A stretch of 64,000 nucleotides of DNA, from NCBI RefSeq assembly GCF_004684205.1, contig NZ_SRIO01000001.1, forward strand, positions 186,001 through 250,000, read 5' to 3'. The notes under the pieces are model-generated. The model was given only the letters and a program-made list of their open reading frames with translations. It was not told the origin of the DNA and searched no databases. This document shows, one piece after another, positions 44,797-54,749 of the stretch (the stretch's first letter is position 1; every line of letters starts with the position of its first letter). The position numbers and the translations under genes were made by a program. Origin of the DNA: Candidatus Macondimonas diazotrophica (lineage in GTDB: Bacteria > Pseudomonadota > Gammaproteobacteria > UBA5335).

Positions 44797-46878
44797 TCAG
44801 GCAACCGCTAGCGGCGCCACGCCCCAGGCCGCGGCCCGCTCGGGGTCGAGACCGGACCAGATCCGGCCATGCAGCCAGCTCAGGCTGGCGCTGTCGCCCA
44901 GCAACAGGCGGCGCTCATTGGCGTTCAACGCCGATGGCCCCTGCTCCCAGGCCCGATCCCGCAACTCGGGCCAGCGCGCACGGCGACGGCCGCGGGGATC
45001 GCGCAGCAGATTCAAATGAAGATAGTGGACCTGCGGATCGGCCAACGCCGCCAGAAACCCGGCGCCGACCGCCAATTCGACCTGCGGCTCCTGCCGGCTG
45101 GCACGCACCACGGCCGGCGGCTCGATTTCACCCGGGACCTGAAACAAGCCACGCCGCCGCAATCGATCGCCCAGGCTGACCCGACTGGAGTAAACCGAGA
45201 TGGGAATGGAAAACACCAATCCCGCCATGACCGGAGAAAGCCACAGGAAGAACACCGGTTCCACCGCCCAGGCGACCGCGGCCCAGGTCAAGCCCAGCAG
45301 CGTGCCGAACCCATGGTGACGCAGCGCCATCCCCCATGAGGTTCCTTCGTCGCCACGATTCTGGCCCGCCCAGCGTACGCTCTGGCCAAGCAGCGTATAG
45401 AGCACGAAACGGGTATGGAACACCATGCGAATGGGCGCCATGAGCACCGATCCGGCCAGTTCGGCGAACAGGCCGGCAAACACACGCCGGACGCCGCCGA
45501 AGGCCTGCCGGGTCGAGCGCCGGGTGATGACGAGAATCGCGCCCAGCGTCTTGGGCAGAAACAGCATCACCAGGGTCGCGATCATGAGCGTGATGGCCTC
45601 TGAGGTTCGCGCGACCTGCCAGACCGGGAAAAGCCCCCCTTCCGGCGTGAAATACTGATGACCCGTAAATGCGGCCACCGCGGTGAGTACAGTGCCCAGA
45701 AACAGGAACGCGAACCAGAACAGGGCCGAGACATAGCCCATGGCGCCGTGAAAGAACATCGCGCGATGCAAGGGATGAAATCCCCCGGCGCGCAGCAAGC
45801 GCAGGTGCTGTAGGTTACCCTGGCACCAGCGCCGATCGCGCTGAAGCTCATCGAGCAGGGTTGGCGGCGTTTCCTCATAGCTGCCCTGCAGGTCGTACGC
45901 CAGCCATACCTCCCAGCCGCCGCGCACCATACACGCCGCCTCGACGAAATCATGGCTGAGGATATCGCCGCCTAACGGCGCCGGACCTGATAACCGGGGA
46001 AGACCACAGTGGGCCATGAACGGGGCGACCCGAATGATGGCATTGTGTCCCCAATAGGTCGCATGTCCCATCATCCAGAAATTGAGCCCGGCCGTGAACA
46101 TCGGCCCACACAGGCGCTGCACGAACTGCTGCATTCGGGCCAGCGGGGTGCGGGCGTTGACGATGAGCGGAATCGCCTGAAGGATGCCGACACGCGGATG
46201 GGCTTCCATCCGCCGCACGAGCTGGATCACGGTGTCGCCGTCCATCAGGCTGTCGGCGTCGAGCACGATCATATAGCGGAACTGCCGGCCCCAGCGGCGA
46301 CAGAAATCAGCCACGTTGCCGCTCTTGCGCTTGAGATTGACCCGCCTGCGGCGGTAATGGATGCGCCCTTCCGCGCCGAGTTCGCGCACCGTCTGTGCCC
46401 AGGCGCGCTCCTCCTCGACCAGCACGTCCGGCTCACGGGTGTCGCTGAGTATGAAAAACGCGAACCGGTCCCCTTGGCCAGTGGCCTGCAACGACAGCCA
46501 GGTCGCGCGCAACCGCGCGAATACCCGTTGCGGATCTTCATTGCAGACCGGCATCAGGAGCGCCGTGCGCGCCTCTCGCGGCAGCGGGCGAGACGGATCG
46601 GCCCGCACCAGAAAGCGGTCGCGGCCGGTCAACAGCGCGATGAAGCCGAAGATCGCCGTCCAGAATCCCATCGCGATCCATGCGAACAGGATCATGAAGA
46701 TCGCCAGCAGCGACAGGCGCAGGAAGAATTCCTGCGGGCCCGGCAAAACCCGAGCCATCACATAAGCAGCCGGGAAAGTGGGCGCCGCAACCAGAAGCGC
46801 CAAAAAAAACCGGCGCCACTTTGCAATGCGGCGCCAATCGCCCAGCGTCGCGTCCGCGGACCGGCGCCCGCTAATCAT
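44797..46878 (-). CDS. opgH: Glucan biosynthesis glucosyltransferase H, lacking the usual N-terminal cytoplasmic domain
   Basis: Inner-membrane family 2 glycosyltransferase polymerising UDP-glucose into osmoregulated periplasmic glucan. 693 residues; E. coli OpgH has about 847. Membrane segments start at once (about 25-45 and 55-80). The GT domain shows LMPVCNEDPQRVFARLRATW, LDADSLMDGDT (about 204-214), GHNAIIRVAPF, SHDFVEAA and the product-site RDRRWCQGNLQHLRL, all intact. The missing N-terminal part appears to be the separate ORF just upstream, whose stop it overlaps by eight bases (ATGATTAG). Confidence 0.92.
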   Translation of the reverse strand: MISGRRSADATLGDWRRIAKWRRFFLALLVAAPTFPAAYVMARVLPGPQEFFLRLSLLAIFMILFAWIAMGFWTAIFGFIALLTGRDRFLVRADPSRPLPREARTALLMPVCNEDPQRVFARLRATWLSLQATGQGDRFAFFILSDTREPDVLVEEERAWAQTVRELGAEGRIHYRRRRVNLKRKSGNVADFCRRWGRQFRYMIVLDADSLMDGDTVIQLVRRMEAHPRVGILQAIPLIVNARTPLARMQQFVQRLCGPMFTAGLNFWMMGHATYWGHNAIIRVAPFMAHCGLPRLSGPAPLGGDILSHDFVEAACMVRGGWEVWLAYDLQGSYEETPPTLLDELQRDRRWCQGNLQHLRLLRAGGFHPLHRAMFFHGAMGYVSALFWFAFLFLGTVLTAVAAFTGHQYFTPEGGLFPVWQVARTSEAITLMIATLVMLFLPKTLGAILVITRRSTRQAFGGVRRVFAGLFAELAGSVLMAPIRMVFHTRFVLYTLLGQSVRWAGQNRGDEGTSWGMALRHHGFGTLLGLTWAAVAWAVEPVFFLWLSPVMAGLVFSIPISVYSSRVSLGDRLRRRGLFQVPGEIEPPAVVRASRQEPQVELAVGAGFLAALADPQVHYLHLNLLRDPRGRRRARWPELRDRAWEQGPSALNANERRLLLGDSASLSWLHGRIWSGLDPERAAAWGVAPLAVA

Positions 46879-47239
46879 GCGTGTTCCCGGTCGCGGCCGG
46901 GATTGCCGACGGCATGTCCTCGGGATGGGTCGCTGGGCGATGGGTCCACAGGACTTTCCACGTCTGCGGCTTCAGGGATGGAGAGCGCATCGGACCCCGA
47001 TGAATCGGCGGCATCGCGGCCGGGATGCGGTGATGCGCGTCCAACCAGTTCTTCACACCGTCGATCAAGACCGCCAGCGCCTGCTCCGGATCCGGCGACG
47101 CTGCGCGGGGGAAAGCCAAGGCCACGCCGAGCAGCAAGCCGGCATGCTCGCTTGCCGGAACCGGCGTTGCACAAAGATAGCGCCGCAACAAGGCTTCGAG
47201 ATTCGGGGACCAGCGTTCCACCGGTGCGGGCTCACTCAC
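46871..47239 (-). CDS. Separate ORF corresponding to the N-terminal domain of OpgH
   Basis: 122 residues, GTG start at 47239 just after the opgG stop (47241-47243), ending inside the opgH start. The segment YLCATPVPASEHAGL (21-35) resembles the start of E. coli OpgH (YIDAMPIAASEKAAL as I recall it), and AMPPIHRGPM (about 75-84) matches the later conserved basic MP-x-x-RSSM segment. This supports an opgH split in two or frameshifted. The last 35 residues are not recognisable. In E. coli this region is the UDP-glucose-dependent FtsZ inhibitor part. Alternatively it is a small unrelated gene. Confidence 0.65.
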   Translation of the reverse strand: MSEPAPVERWSPNLEALLRRYLCATPVPASEHAGLLLGVALAFPRAASPDPEQALAVLIDGVKNWLDAHHRIPAAMPPIHRGPMRSPSLKPQTWKVLWTHRPATHPEDMPSAIPAATGNTHD

Positions 47240-47240
47240 A

Positions 47241-48797
47241 TCAAGGCTCCAGCAGGTAGCTCCATGTCTCGGTCAGGAAGTCGTTGCCATTCTTGATATA
47301 AGCGCGCAGCTCCAGCGGCGCGTTCCCGCCCGAGGGCACTGTGAATTCAACCCAATAGCCCCGATCGTACGGATTGCGCCGAATCTGGAGATCCGAGACG
47401 CCGCGCCCATCCCCGACGGTGACAAAGGCTTCCGGACGCACATTGGCATCGAGCGCCGCCAGCGACGGTCCGGTGAATGAGACCACGAACCGGCGGCCAC
47501 CGTTCGACAGTGTGCGGATCCAGGTGGAACTCGCACCGCCGGCCGCTCGAAAAGCGGAAGGGTCGGCGTACCAGTGCTGACGGTAGCGCATCCGCACCTG
47601 ATCGCCCGCCTTCGGGGCACGTTCCGGCACCCAATAGGCGACGATGTTGTCATTCTGATCCGAATCGGTCGGAATCTGAACCAGTTCCACCCGGCCCGTG
47701 CCCCAGTCATCCAATGGTTCGATCCACAGGCTGGGGCGGCGCTCGTACTCGTGCTTCAGGTCGCGGTAGTGGTCGAAATCCCGATCGCGCTGCACCAGAC
47801 CGAACCCACGCGGCGACTGGGTCGCGAATGAACTGACGACCAAGCGCTGCGGATTGGTCAACGGGCGATAGATCCACTCGCCCCCGGCGGTCAGCACCGA
47901 CAGCCCATCGGAATCATGCACCTCGGGATGAAACGCCGCCACGCCCGGCAAGCGGTCCTTGGCCGTGTTCTCACCGAAAAAGAACATGCTGGTCAGCGGC
48001 GCAATCCCCAATTTGTTCACGCTGCCGCGGAAAAACAGGGCGACCTCGCAATCGACCTGGGTCGTGTCACCGGGGCGCACGGTAAAGCGGTGCGCCCCAA
48101 CCAGGCGCCGGCTTTCGGAGAGGGCGAACAGTTCCACGGTCTGCGCGCCCGGTGCGGGCTTCACCAGCCAGAATTCCGTGAAATGGGGAAATTCCTCACC
48201 GCCGGGTTCCGCCGTGTCAAGCGCGACACCCCGCGCCGAAAGACCGTAATGCTGGCCCTTGCCCAGCGCCCGGAAATAGGTCCCACCCAGAAAGGCGATC
48301 AAGTCGTCGAAACGGCCCGCCACGTTCAGCGGACTGTGGATCCGCACGCCGGCATAACCGAAAGCCGGTGGCACCGCCTCGCGCAGGACGGGATCCAGAT
48401 ACTGGAACACCTCTCGATCGAAGGGCACCTGACGCACGCCCTGCTCATCGATCACATTGATTTTCACCATGCGGGTGAAGTAGTGACCGGGATGAAACAT
48501 CTGGACCTGGAACGGGAGATCGGTGCCCGCCCACAACGCTTTGTCCGGCCGGTAGTGAATGCGCCCGTAATAATTCTGAAAATCCAGATCGGCCAGGGAG
48601 CGGGGCACGCTGCTGGGAATTTCGGCATAGGGCTGTGCAACTTTGCGGCGCGCAATTTCGACCGCATGTTCGAAACCGAAAAACTGGCCGGCCGATACCA
48701 GGCTGGGCGCCAGCAGTACACCCAGGGTCAGCGCAAAAGCCATTCCGCGCAGGCAAAAAGCGGATGGATTTCGTTTTGTGACGTTGGAATTGTCCAT
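47241..48797 (-). CDS. opgG: Periplasmic glucan biosynthesis protein G
   Basis: Periplasmic partner of OpgH, needed to shape and branch the glucan backbone. 518 residues from the ATG at 48797: signal peptide to about residue 36 (APSLVSAG), then the large beta-sandwich OpgG domain with DFQNYYGRIHYRPDKALW (about 73-90), MFHPGHYF, YFRALGKGQHYGLSARGVAL and FFFGENT, and a C-terminal Ig-like domain. Length equals E. coli OpgG (511). Followed with no spacing by the N-domain ORF and opgH, making an opgG-N-opgH operon. Confidence 0.95.
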   Translation of the reverse strand: MDNSNVTKRNPSAFCLRGMAFALTLGVLLAPSLVSAGQFFGFEHAVEIARRKVAQPYAEIPSSVPRSLADLDFQNYYGRIHYRPDKALWAGTDLPFQVQMFHPGHYFTRMVKINVIDEQGVRQVPFDREVFQYLDPVLREAVPPAFGYAGVRIHSPLNVAGRFDDLIAFLGGTYFRALGKGQHYGLSARGVALDTAEPGGEEFPHFTEFWLVKPAPGAQTVELFALSESRRLVGAHRFTVRPGDTTQVDCEVALFFRGSVNKLGIAPLTSMFFFGENTAKDRLPGVAAFHPEVHDSDGLSVLTAGGEWIYRPLTNPQRLVVSSFATQSPRGFGLVQRDRDFDHYRDLKHEYERRPSLWIEPLDDWGTGRVELVQIPTDSDQNDNIVAYWVPERAPKAGDQVRMRYRQHWYADPSAFRAAGGASSTWIRTLSNGGRRFVVSFTGPSLAALDANVRPEAFVTVGDGRGVSDLQIRRNPYDRGYWVEFTVPSGGNAPLELRAYIKNGNDFLTETWSYLLEP

Positions 48798-49114
48798 GAA
48801 TCGTTTCCGCAGGCTGATCAAAGAAGCAGGCAATGACCAAATTTTGAACATGGCCGTAGAGTGACCGGGGTCAGCCCCAGTGAGTTCCATGATCGAAGGA
48901 ATTGGCAAGACGAGGTCGTTGGTATCATTGGCTCGGGGCTAATCATGCATGGGCACGGCAATTTTTTCCATGCCCGGATCGCGGGCGTCTCCAATACTCG
49001 GTCACGAATAGCCGCCGAAGCCGCAAGACCCGTGATGACACCTCCGCCGACCTGCCAAGCGCACGAGATACGCTAAGATATCCGCTCGTTTCAGCTTCGA
49101 GCCCGGACCCACCG
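48798..49114. other. Divergent intergenic region between opgG and the LEA/Att locus
   Basis: 317 bp with no convincing gene. It must carry promoters for both directions. The best rightward candidate is TTGGCA at 48902-48907 and TATCAT at 48923-48928, but the 15-bp spacing is short. No terminator or strong palindrome is visible. Confidence 0.4.
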
Positions 49115-49600
49115 ATGACCCCGAAAATTGCATTGCACATCAAGGCGTTCATGATCCTTGCATTGCTGCTCTCCGCAGCAGGCTGTCGCACGGTGGTGGA
49201 ACAAGCGCTGGAAAAGCCCACCCTGAGCCTGCGCGAGGTCCGGCTGTTGGAAATGGGACTGCTCAGCCAGCGAACCCAGTTGGTACTCAATGTCGCCAAC
49301 CCCAACCCGGTTCCGCTGCCGGTTCGCGCAATCCGCTACAAGGTCGCACTGGCCGGCATGCAGATCGCCGATGGCGAAGCCGATGACGGCTTCGTGGTGC
49401 CGGCCAGGGGTGAGACCGACATCAAGCTTCAGGTGCGCACCAACATGCTGGAACTGGCCGGGCAGGCCGCCAACATGCTGACCAATTTCAATGGCCGCGT
49501 GGACTATGAAATCAGCGGCGAAGTGGAACCGGACCTGCCGATGGCAGGCGTTTTTCCTTTCTCCCGCAAGGGAGAAGTGGCCTTGAACCGCGCGCGCTAA
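49115..49600 (+). CDS. LEA type 2 (WHy domain) lipoprotein
   Basis: 161 residues from the ATG at 49115. The N-terminus is a lipoprotein signal (ILALLLSAAGC, Cys at about 24), so it should be membrane-attached in the periplasm. The rest is one LEA-2/WHy beta-sandwich domain: VRLLEMGLLSQRTQLVLNVANPNPVPLPVRAIRYKV-type core, with NPNPVPLPVR (about 68-77) the hallmark. Bacterial LEA-2 proteins are poorly studied; plant ones protect from dehydration. It heads a run of five same-strand genes ending with an AttH-like protein. Confidence 0.85.
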   Translation: MTPKIALHIKAFMILALLLSAAGCRTVVEQALEKPTLSLREVRLLEMGLLSQRTQLVLNVANPNPVPLPVRAIRYKVALAGMQIADGEADDGFVVPARGETDIKLQVRTNMLELAGQAANMLTNFNGRVDYEISGEVEPDLPMAGVFPFSRKGEVALNRAR

Positions 49601-49645
49601 GCCCCCATTGATCGCGATTCCCATCTTTTCCAGGAGGTATTCCAG

Positions 49646-50149
49646 ATGGATCTGGACCACGCTGACCCGTCGTCGTCGCAACCCCCGGTACGCCCAAGGC
49701 TGCGCGATCGATTGCGCGACCGCGGAATCGGCCTCGTCCGCCGCTTCATCAAGACGCCCGACATTTCGATCACCGACCTGAAGCTGCGGCAGATGAGCCT
49801 GATGGAGCAGCGGGGCGCGCTGTCGATCCGCCTACACAACCCCAACCGGATCGCCCTGGGCGTCCGAGCGTTCCGCTACCGGGTGGAAATGTCCGGTCAG
49901 CGCTTCGCCAAAGGGCAGGCTGAGGAGCCATTCCGCATTCCGGCCCGCGATGCCACCACTTTCGACGTCGACGTGCGTCTGTCCATGCTCAAGCTGGCCG
50001 GCTCGTTGGTCTCGGCGCTGCTGGCCCCACGCCCGACGCTGCAATACCGCATCACCGGCGAGATCGAACTGGCGCTGCCCTGGCTGCCGCCCATCCCCTT
50101 CAGCCACACCGGCCAAGTCGATTTGGAGCGCCTGGGTGAACGGCGCTGA
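49646..50149 (+). CDS. Second LEA type 2 (WHy) protein, no signal peptide
   Basis: 167 residues with a strong AGGAGG ribosome site, so the start is firm. A basic, Arg/Asp-rich N-terminus (RLRDRLRDRGIG, about 18-29) is followed by the WHy domain: DISITDLKLRQMSLMEQ, then RLHNPNRIALGVRAFRYRVEM, parallel to the first protein. No signal sequence or transmembrane helix is seen, unlike its neighbour, although the N-terminal amphipathic basic stretch could bind membrane. The paralogue pair may work on opposite faces of the inner membrane. The ABC ATPase gene begins four bases after its stop. Confidence 0.82.
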   Translation: MDLDHADPSSSQPPVRPRLRDRLRDRGIGLVRRFIKTPDISITDLKLRQMSLMEQRGALSIRLHNPNRIALGVRAFRYRVEMSGQRFAKGQAEEPFRIPARDATTFDVDVRLSMLKLAGSLVSALLAPRPTLQYRITGEIELALPWLPPIPFSHTGQVDLERLGERR

Positions 50150-50153
50150 GGCC

Positions 50154-50837
50154 ATGCTGTGCCTCAAGGGCGTCCGTCACGGTTATCCGGAACCGGGCGG
50201 CTGGCACGTTGTGCTGGACGATGCGGCGCTCAGCATTTCCGCCGGCGAGACGGTTGCGCTGGTAGGCCGCAGCGGCTCGGGCAAATCCACCTTGCTCAAT
50301 CTCATCAGCGGCATCGACCGCCCCCAGGCCGGCATCGTCAGCGTGGGCGGCGTCGACATCACCGCCTTAAGCGAACACAAGCGCACCCTGCTGCGCCGCC
50401 GGCGCATCGGCTTCGTGTTCCAGTTCTTCAATCTGCTGCCCACGCTGACGGTGGCCGAGAACCTGCGCCTGCCGCTGCAATTACTCGGGCGCAGCGGGGC
50501 GGCGGCCGAGCGGGCGGTGGCCGAGCTGCTGGAGGCGGTCGATCTCACCGGCTACGGCCCGCGCTTTCCGGACACGCTCTCGGGCGGCGAACAGCAGCGC
50601 GTGGCCGTCGCACGCGCCCTGATCCATGAGCCGGACCTGATCCTGGCCGATGAGCCGACCGGCAATCTGGACCCGGCGACCGGCAACCGGGTGGTCGAGA
50701 TGCTCGACCGTCTGGTACGGCAACGGGGCAAGACGCTGATCCTCGTCACGCATAGCCCCGATCTGGCACGCCACGCCGACCGTATCCTGCGCCTGCAGGA
50801 TGGCCGGCTGGTGACTGAAGCGCCAGCCGCCGCATGA
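50154..50837 (+). CDS. ABC transporter ATP-binding protein, LolD/AttE-like
   Basis: 227 residues from the ATG at 50154, a complete ABC ATPase of the MacB/LolD class: Walker [10 protein letters not shown] (about 38-46), Q-loop region [16 protein letters not shown], signature [15 protein letters not shown] (about 141-155), Walker [14 protein letters not shown] and switch His in LVTHS. Such ATPases work with FtsX-type permeases to pull molecules from the membrane rather than pump across it. Its stop overlaps the permease start (ATGA). Confidence 0.93.
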   Translation: MLCLKGVRHGYPEPGGWHVVLDDAALSISAGETVALVGRSGSGKSTLLNLISGIDRPQAGIVSVGGVDITALSEHKRTLLRRRRIGFVFQFFNLLPTLTVAENLRLPLQLLGRSGAAAERAVAELLEAVDLTGYGPRFPDTLSGGEQQRVAVARALIHEPDLILADEPTGNLDPATGNRVVEMLDRLVRQRGKTLILVTHSPDLARHADRILRLQDGRLVTEAPAAA

Positions 50838-53413
50838 TTCCACTGCACGTCCGAGCCGGCTGGCGCCATCTGATCCGGCACCGCTGGCTCACGCTCCTGT
50901 CCGTCGTCGGCATCGCGCTCGGCGTGGGGGTCGTCATCGCCGTGGATCTGGCCAGCACCAGCGCCCGGCTGGCGTTGAAAACCTCCATGGCGGCCGTGGT
51001 CGGCGAGGCGACTCACCAGATTCTGGCCGGCCCCGAGGGCTTGCCCGAAACGGTTTATCGCGATCTGCGGCTCGGCGGCGTGGCGATGCCGCTGGCGCCG
51101 ATCATTGAGGCCACCGTCAGCGTGGCCGACCGGCCGGGTCAGAGCTTCCGGTTGCTTGGGGTCGATGGCACCGCCGAATTCGCCTTCGGTCGCGGCCGGA
51201 TGGGCCGCGTGGACGGCAACCCGGGCGAGGAGAGCGGCGGCCTGCTCGGCGCCATCCGCGGCGTGACGCAGCCGGGTCAGGTCTGGATTTCCGCGCAGGC
51301 CGCCGCGGCGCTCGGCGTGACATCCGGCGACCGGCTGGCGCTGCGCCTGCCGCTGGGCCAGGGCACGGTCACCGTGGCGGGCATCCTTCCGGACAGCGGC
51401 GCGGACCGCGACCTGTCCGGATTGATGCTGATGGACATTGCCGCCGCGCAGGAACTGCTGGCCATGCAGGGGCGCATCAGCCGCATCGACGCGCGCCTGC
51501 CCGAAGGCGCCACCGGCGAGGCAGCGCTGGCGGCCCTGCAGGCGCGCCTGCTGCCCGGCTTGCGCGTGGAAACCACCGGTAGCCGCGTGCGGGCGATGGA
51601 GGGCATGACCCGCGCCTTCGAGTTCAACCTGATGGCGATGAGCCTGCTGGCGCTGGTGGTCGGTCTCTATCTCATCTACAACACACTGAGCTTTGCCGTG
51701 GTGCAACGGCGGCCACTGTTGGGCGTGCTGCGCACCGTCGGCGTCACCCGCGCGCAGGTGTTTCGCGCCATCCTCATCGAAGCCCTGCTGCTGGGCGCGG
51801 CGGGCACGCTGCTGGGCCTGGTGCTCGGCACCGCGCTGGCCCAGTTCCTGGTGGGACTGGTCGGCCGGACCATCAACGACATCTATTACACCTTGCAGAT
51901 TTCACAACTGGCCCTGAGCCCGTGGGGATTGACCAAGGGCGTGCTGCTGGGGCTGAGCGGCAGCGTCCTCACTGCCCTGCCGGCCGCCTGGGAGGCCGCC
52001 CGCACGCCGCCGCGCCGGGTGCTCAACCGCTCGGATCTGGAGGCGCGCACGCGCCGTCTGGTGCCGCGTCTCGCCGCCTTGGGGTTGCTGCTGGCCGCGG
52101 TCGTCCTGCCGGCGCTGCTGGTATGGCCGAGCCGCTCGCTGCTGCCGGTCTATGCGGGCTTGGTGGCGCTGGTGCTGGCCGCAAGTCTCGTCGTCCCTGC
52201 CCTCACCGTGGGCCTGATGGGCTTGCTGATGCGCGTGCTGCCGGCGGGGCGGGCGCTGCTGCTGCGTATGGCGGCGCGCGGCGTGGTGCGTTCCCTGAGC
52301 CGCACGGGACTGGCCATCGCGGCACTCACCGTGGCCTTGTCCACCGCGGTTGGAGTCGGCACCATGATCCACAGCTTCCGCGACAGTGTGAGCACTTGGC
52401 TGGAACGCACGCTGAGCGCGCAGATCTACGTCTCGCCCGGCGGCGGCGCCCCGCGTGGCGCGCGCCTGCCCGACAGCCTGTTGCCGACGCTGGCAGCCCT
52501 GCCGGGCATGGCTGACGTCGTCGGCATCCGCGCCGCGCCCATCGACACGCCCGACGGCCCCATCGGCGTCTCAGCCGCCACCTTCCGGCCGTTGCTGCGC
52601 GGCGCGCTGCAACTGCTCGACGGCGATCCGACGCGCGCCTTTGCCGCGCTCGCCGACGAAGCGCGCGAGGTCCCCGCCGTCCTCGCCAGCGAGCCCCTGG
52701 CCTGGCATCGTCAGCTGAAAGTGGGGGACCGGCTGCAACTGGCCACGGATCGCGGCTGGCGCAGCTTTGAAGTGGTCGGGATCTATCAGGATTTCGGCTC
52801 CGATCAGGGCCATCTGCTGATGGACGAGCGCGTATTCCTGCAGCATTGGCGGCGTCCGGGCGTCACCGGCATCGGGCTCTATCTCGCGCCGGGGGCGGAT
52901 GAAGCGGCGCTGGTGTCGCAGATCCAGGCGCTGGCCACGTCCGACATGCCGCTCTCGGTGATGCGCACCGCCGGCATCCTCGCGTTTTCGCTGCAGATCT
53001 TCGACCGCACCTTCGCCGTGACCGGCGTGTTGCGCCTGCTCACCCTGATCGTGAGCCTGGTCGGGGTCACCAGCGCGCTGATGGCCCTGCAACTGGAACG
53101 CACGCGCGAATGCGCCGTGCTGCGCGCGCTGGGGATGACGCCCGGGCAAGTGCGGCGTTGGGTGACCTTGCAGACGGCGCTGATGGGGACGGTGGCCGGC
53201 CTGCTCGCCGTGCCGGTCGGCCTGGCACTGGCCGCGGTACTGACCGGCGCGGTCAACCAGCGCGCCTTCGGCTGGACCATCGCCTTCAAGGTGGCGCCGG
53301 AGCTGTTGCTGCAAGCGCTGATTCTGGCTGTTCTGGCGGCGCTCATCGCCGGCGCCTACCCGGCCTGGCGCATGGGGCGCACACCGCCAGCGCTGGCCTT
53401 GCGGGAGAACTGA
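50834..53413 (+). CDS. FtsX-like ABC permease with two FtsX domains
   Basis: 859 residues. First helix at about 15-37, then a periplasmic MacB-like core domain, an FtsX domain of three helices (about 263-395), further helices around 405-450, then a second extracytoplasmic domain (about 510-720) and a second FtsX domain (about 725-855) with [20 protein letters not shown]. About ten helices in total. AttF and AttG of Agrobacterium-type systems are separate; here they are one long protein. The partner ATPase precedes it and an AttH-like protein follows with one base between. Confidence 0.9.
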   Translation: MIPLHVRAGWRHLIRHRWLTLLSVVGIALGVGVVIAVDLASTSARLALKTSMAAVVGEATHQILAGPEGLPETVYRDLRLGGVAMPLAPIIEATVSVADRPGQSFRLLGVDGTAEFAFGRGRMGRVDGNPGEESGGLLGAIRGVTQPGQVWISAQAAAALGVTSGDRLALRLPLGQGTVTVAGILPDSGADRDLSGLMLMDIAAAQELLAMQGRISRIDARLPEGATGEAALAALQARLLPGLRVETTGSRVRAMEGMTRAFEFNLMAMSLLALVVGLYLIYNTLSFAVVQRRPLLGVLRTVGVTRAQVFRAILIEALLLGAAGTLLGLVLGTALAQFLVGLVGRTINDIYYTLQISQLALSPWGLTKGVLLGLSGSVLTALPAAWEAARTPPRRVLNRSDLEARTRRLVPRLAALGLLLAAVVLPALLVWPSRSLLPVYAGLVALVLAASLVVPALTVGLMGLLMRVLPAGRALLLRMAARGVVRSLSRTGLAIAALTVALSTAVGVGTMIHSFRDSVSTWLERTLSAQIYVSPGGGAPRGARLPDSLLPTLAALPGMADVVGIRAAPIDTPDGPIGVSAATFRPLLRGALQLLDGDPTRAFAALADEAREVPAVLASEPLAWHRQLKVGDRLQLATDRGWRSFEVVGIYQDFGSDQGHLLMDERVFLQHWRRPGVTGIGLYLAPGADEAALVSQIQALATSDMPLSVMRTAGILAFSLQIFDRTFAVTGVLRLLTLIVSLVGVTSALMALQLERTRECAVLRALGMTPGQVRRWVTLQTALMGTVAGLLAVPVGLALAAVLTGAVNQRAFGWTIAFKVAPELLLQALILAVLAALIAGAYPAWRMGRTPPALALREN

Positions 53414-53414
53414 G

Positions 53415-54578
53415 ATGCGCCGCGCGCGTGCCGGTCTGGTGCTGCTTCTGCTGGGACTCATCCTCGCCGCGATGTGGCATCGCCCCTCGCCGCCGGCCGC
53501 GCCGGGCGGTCAGATCGACCTCAATCGCGCTTTCGTGCAGGCGACCACCGGCTTCGAGCGGGCCGAGGCGCCGCGCACCTTCCGCTTTCCGGAGGATCAC
53601 GGCCCGCATCCGGACACCGCCAGCGAATGGTGGTACGTCACCGGCCACCTGCGCACGGCGCAAGGCCGGCGTTTCGGCTATGAACTGACTTTTTTTCGCG
53701 TGGCGCTCGCCCCCGGGATGCCCACGCGCTCATCGGCTTGGGCCACGCGGCAGATCTACATGGCGCATCTCGCCGTCACCGACCCCGAAGGCCAGCGCTT
53801 TCATGCCTTCGAGCGCTTCAACCGCGCGGCGCTGGACATGGCCGGCGCCACCGCCGCGCCGCTGCGCATCTGGTTGGATGACTGGACGCTCGCCGCAAGG
53901 CCCGGCGCCGATCCAGCGCGTGCGACCCCGCCGCTGCTGCTGCGCGCTGCAGAGGGACCGGTGGCGCTCGCCCTCGAACTGGACGCGCGCAAGCCGCCCG
54001 TCCTGCAGGGCGAGGCCGGCCTCAGCCGCAAGGGCCCGGCGCCCGGCGATGCATCCTATTACTACAGCCTGACCCGGCTCGCCACACACGGGACGCTCGA
54101 GCTGAACGGCGAGCGCTTCGCGGTCGAGGGTGAATCGTGGATGGACCGGGAATGGGGCACCTCCGCGCTGGGACCGGAACGCAGCGGCTGGGACTGGTTC
54201 GGCCTGCAGCTCGATGATGGCAGCGAACTCATGTTCTGCCGCATCCGGCGCCGCGACGGCGCGCCGAATCCCTTCGATTACGGCCTCTGGGTCGATCCGA
54301 ATGGGAAGAGCCAACTGCTCGCCGCGAGCGACGTCCGGCTCCGCGAGACGAGCCACTGGCGCAGCCCGCACACTGGCATCCGCTACCCGGCCGGCTGGGC
54401 GCTGTCGCTGCCGGCACGAAACCTGCGCCTCGAGCTGCGCCCGATCCTGGCCGATCAGGAACTGAACCTCGCCGTGCGCTACTGGGAAGGTGCCGTCAGC
54501 GCCCGCGGCGAGCAGAACGGCCGCCCCATCACCGGGCAGGGTTACGTCGAACTGACGGGCTATGGCAGCGCGCCATGA
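53415..54578 (+). CDS. AttH-like lipocalin/CrtC-fold secreted protein
   Basis: 387 residues: an uncleaved or cleaved signal segment (about 6-23), then a double lipocalin-like (AttH/CrtC) domain. Family motifs are SEWWYVTGHL (about 74-83), YELTFFRVAL, and WMDREWG (about 242-248), followed by SGWDWFGLQLDDGSELM. AttH is the periplasmic component of AttEFGH systems. The fold suggests a hydrophobic ligand, while CrtC relatives hydrate carotenoids; no carotenoid genes adjoin. Together with the upstream ATPase and permease it forms an att-like export system of unknown cargo. Confidence 0.88.
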   Translation: MRRARAGLVLLLLGLILAAMWHRPSPPAAPGGQIDLNRAFVQATTGFERAEAPRTFRFPEDHGPHPDTASEWWYVTGHLRTAQGRRFGYELTFFRVALAPGMPTRSSAWATRQIYMAHLAVTDPEGQRFHAFERFNRAALDMAGATAAPLRIWLDDWTLAARPGADPARATPPLLLRAAEGPVALALELDARKPPVLQGEAGLSRKGPAPGDASYYYSLTRLATHGTLELNGERFAVEGESWMDREWGTSALGPERSGWDWFGLQLDDGSELMFCRIRRRDGAPNPFDYGLWVDPNGKSQLLAASDVRLRETSHWRSPHTGIRYPAGWALSLPARNLRLELRPILADQELNLAVRYWEGAVSARGEQNGRPITGQGYVELTGYGSAP

Positions 54579-54636
54579 AAACGCCGCCGGACGCTATCGC
54601 AACGGCGTCGATTCCGCTATATTAGGCCGTTCATTC

Positions 54637-54712
<76 letters not shown>

Positions 54713-54718
54713 AATCGA

Positions 54719-54749
54719 AAGGCTCGGATCATCTCCGGGCCTTTTTTCT
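54719..54749 (+). terminator. Intrinsic terminator after tRNA-Ala
   Basis: AAGGCTCGGA at 54719-54728 pairs with TCCGGGCCTT at 54734-54743 (ten pairs, one G-T, five-base loop) and runs into a T-rich tract to 54749, six bases after the tRNA. Confidence 0.9.
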
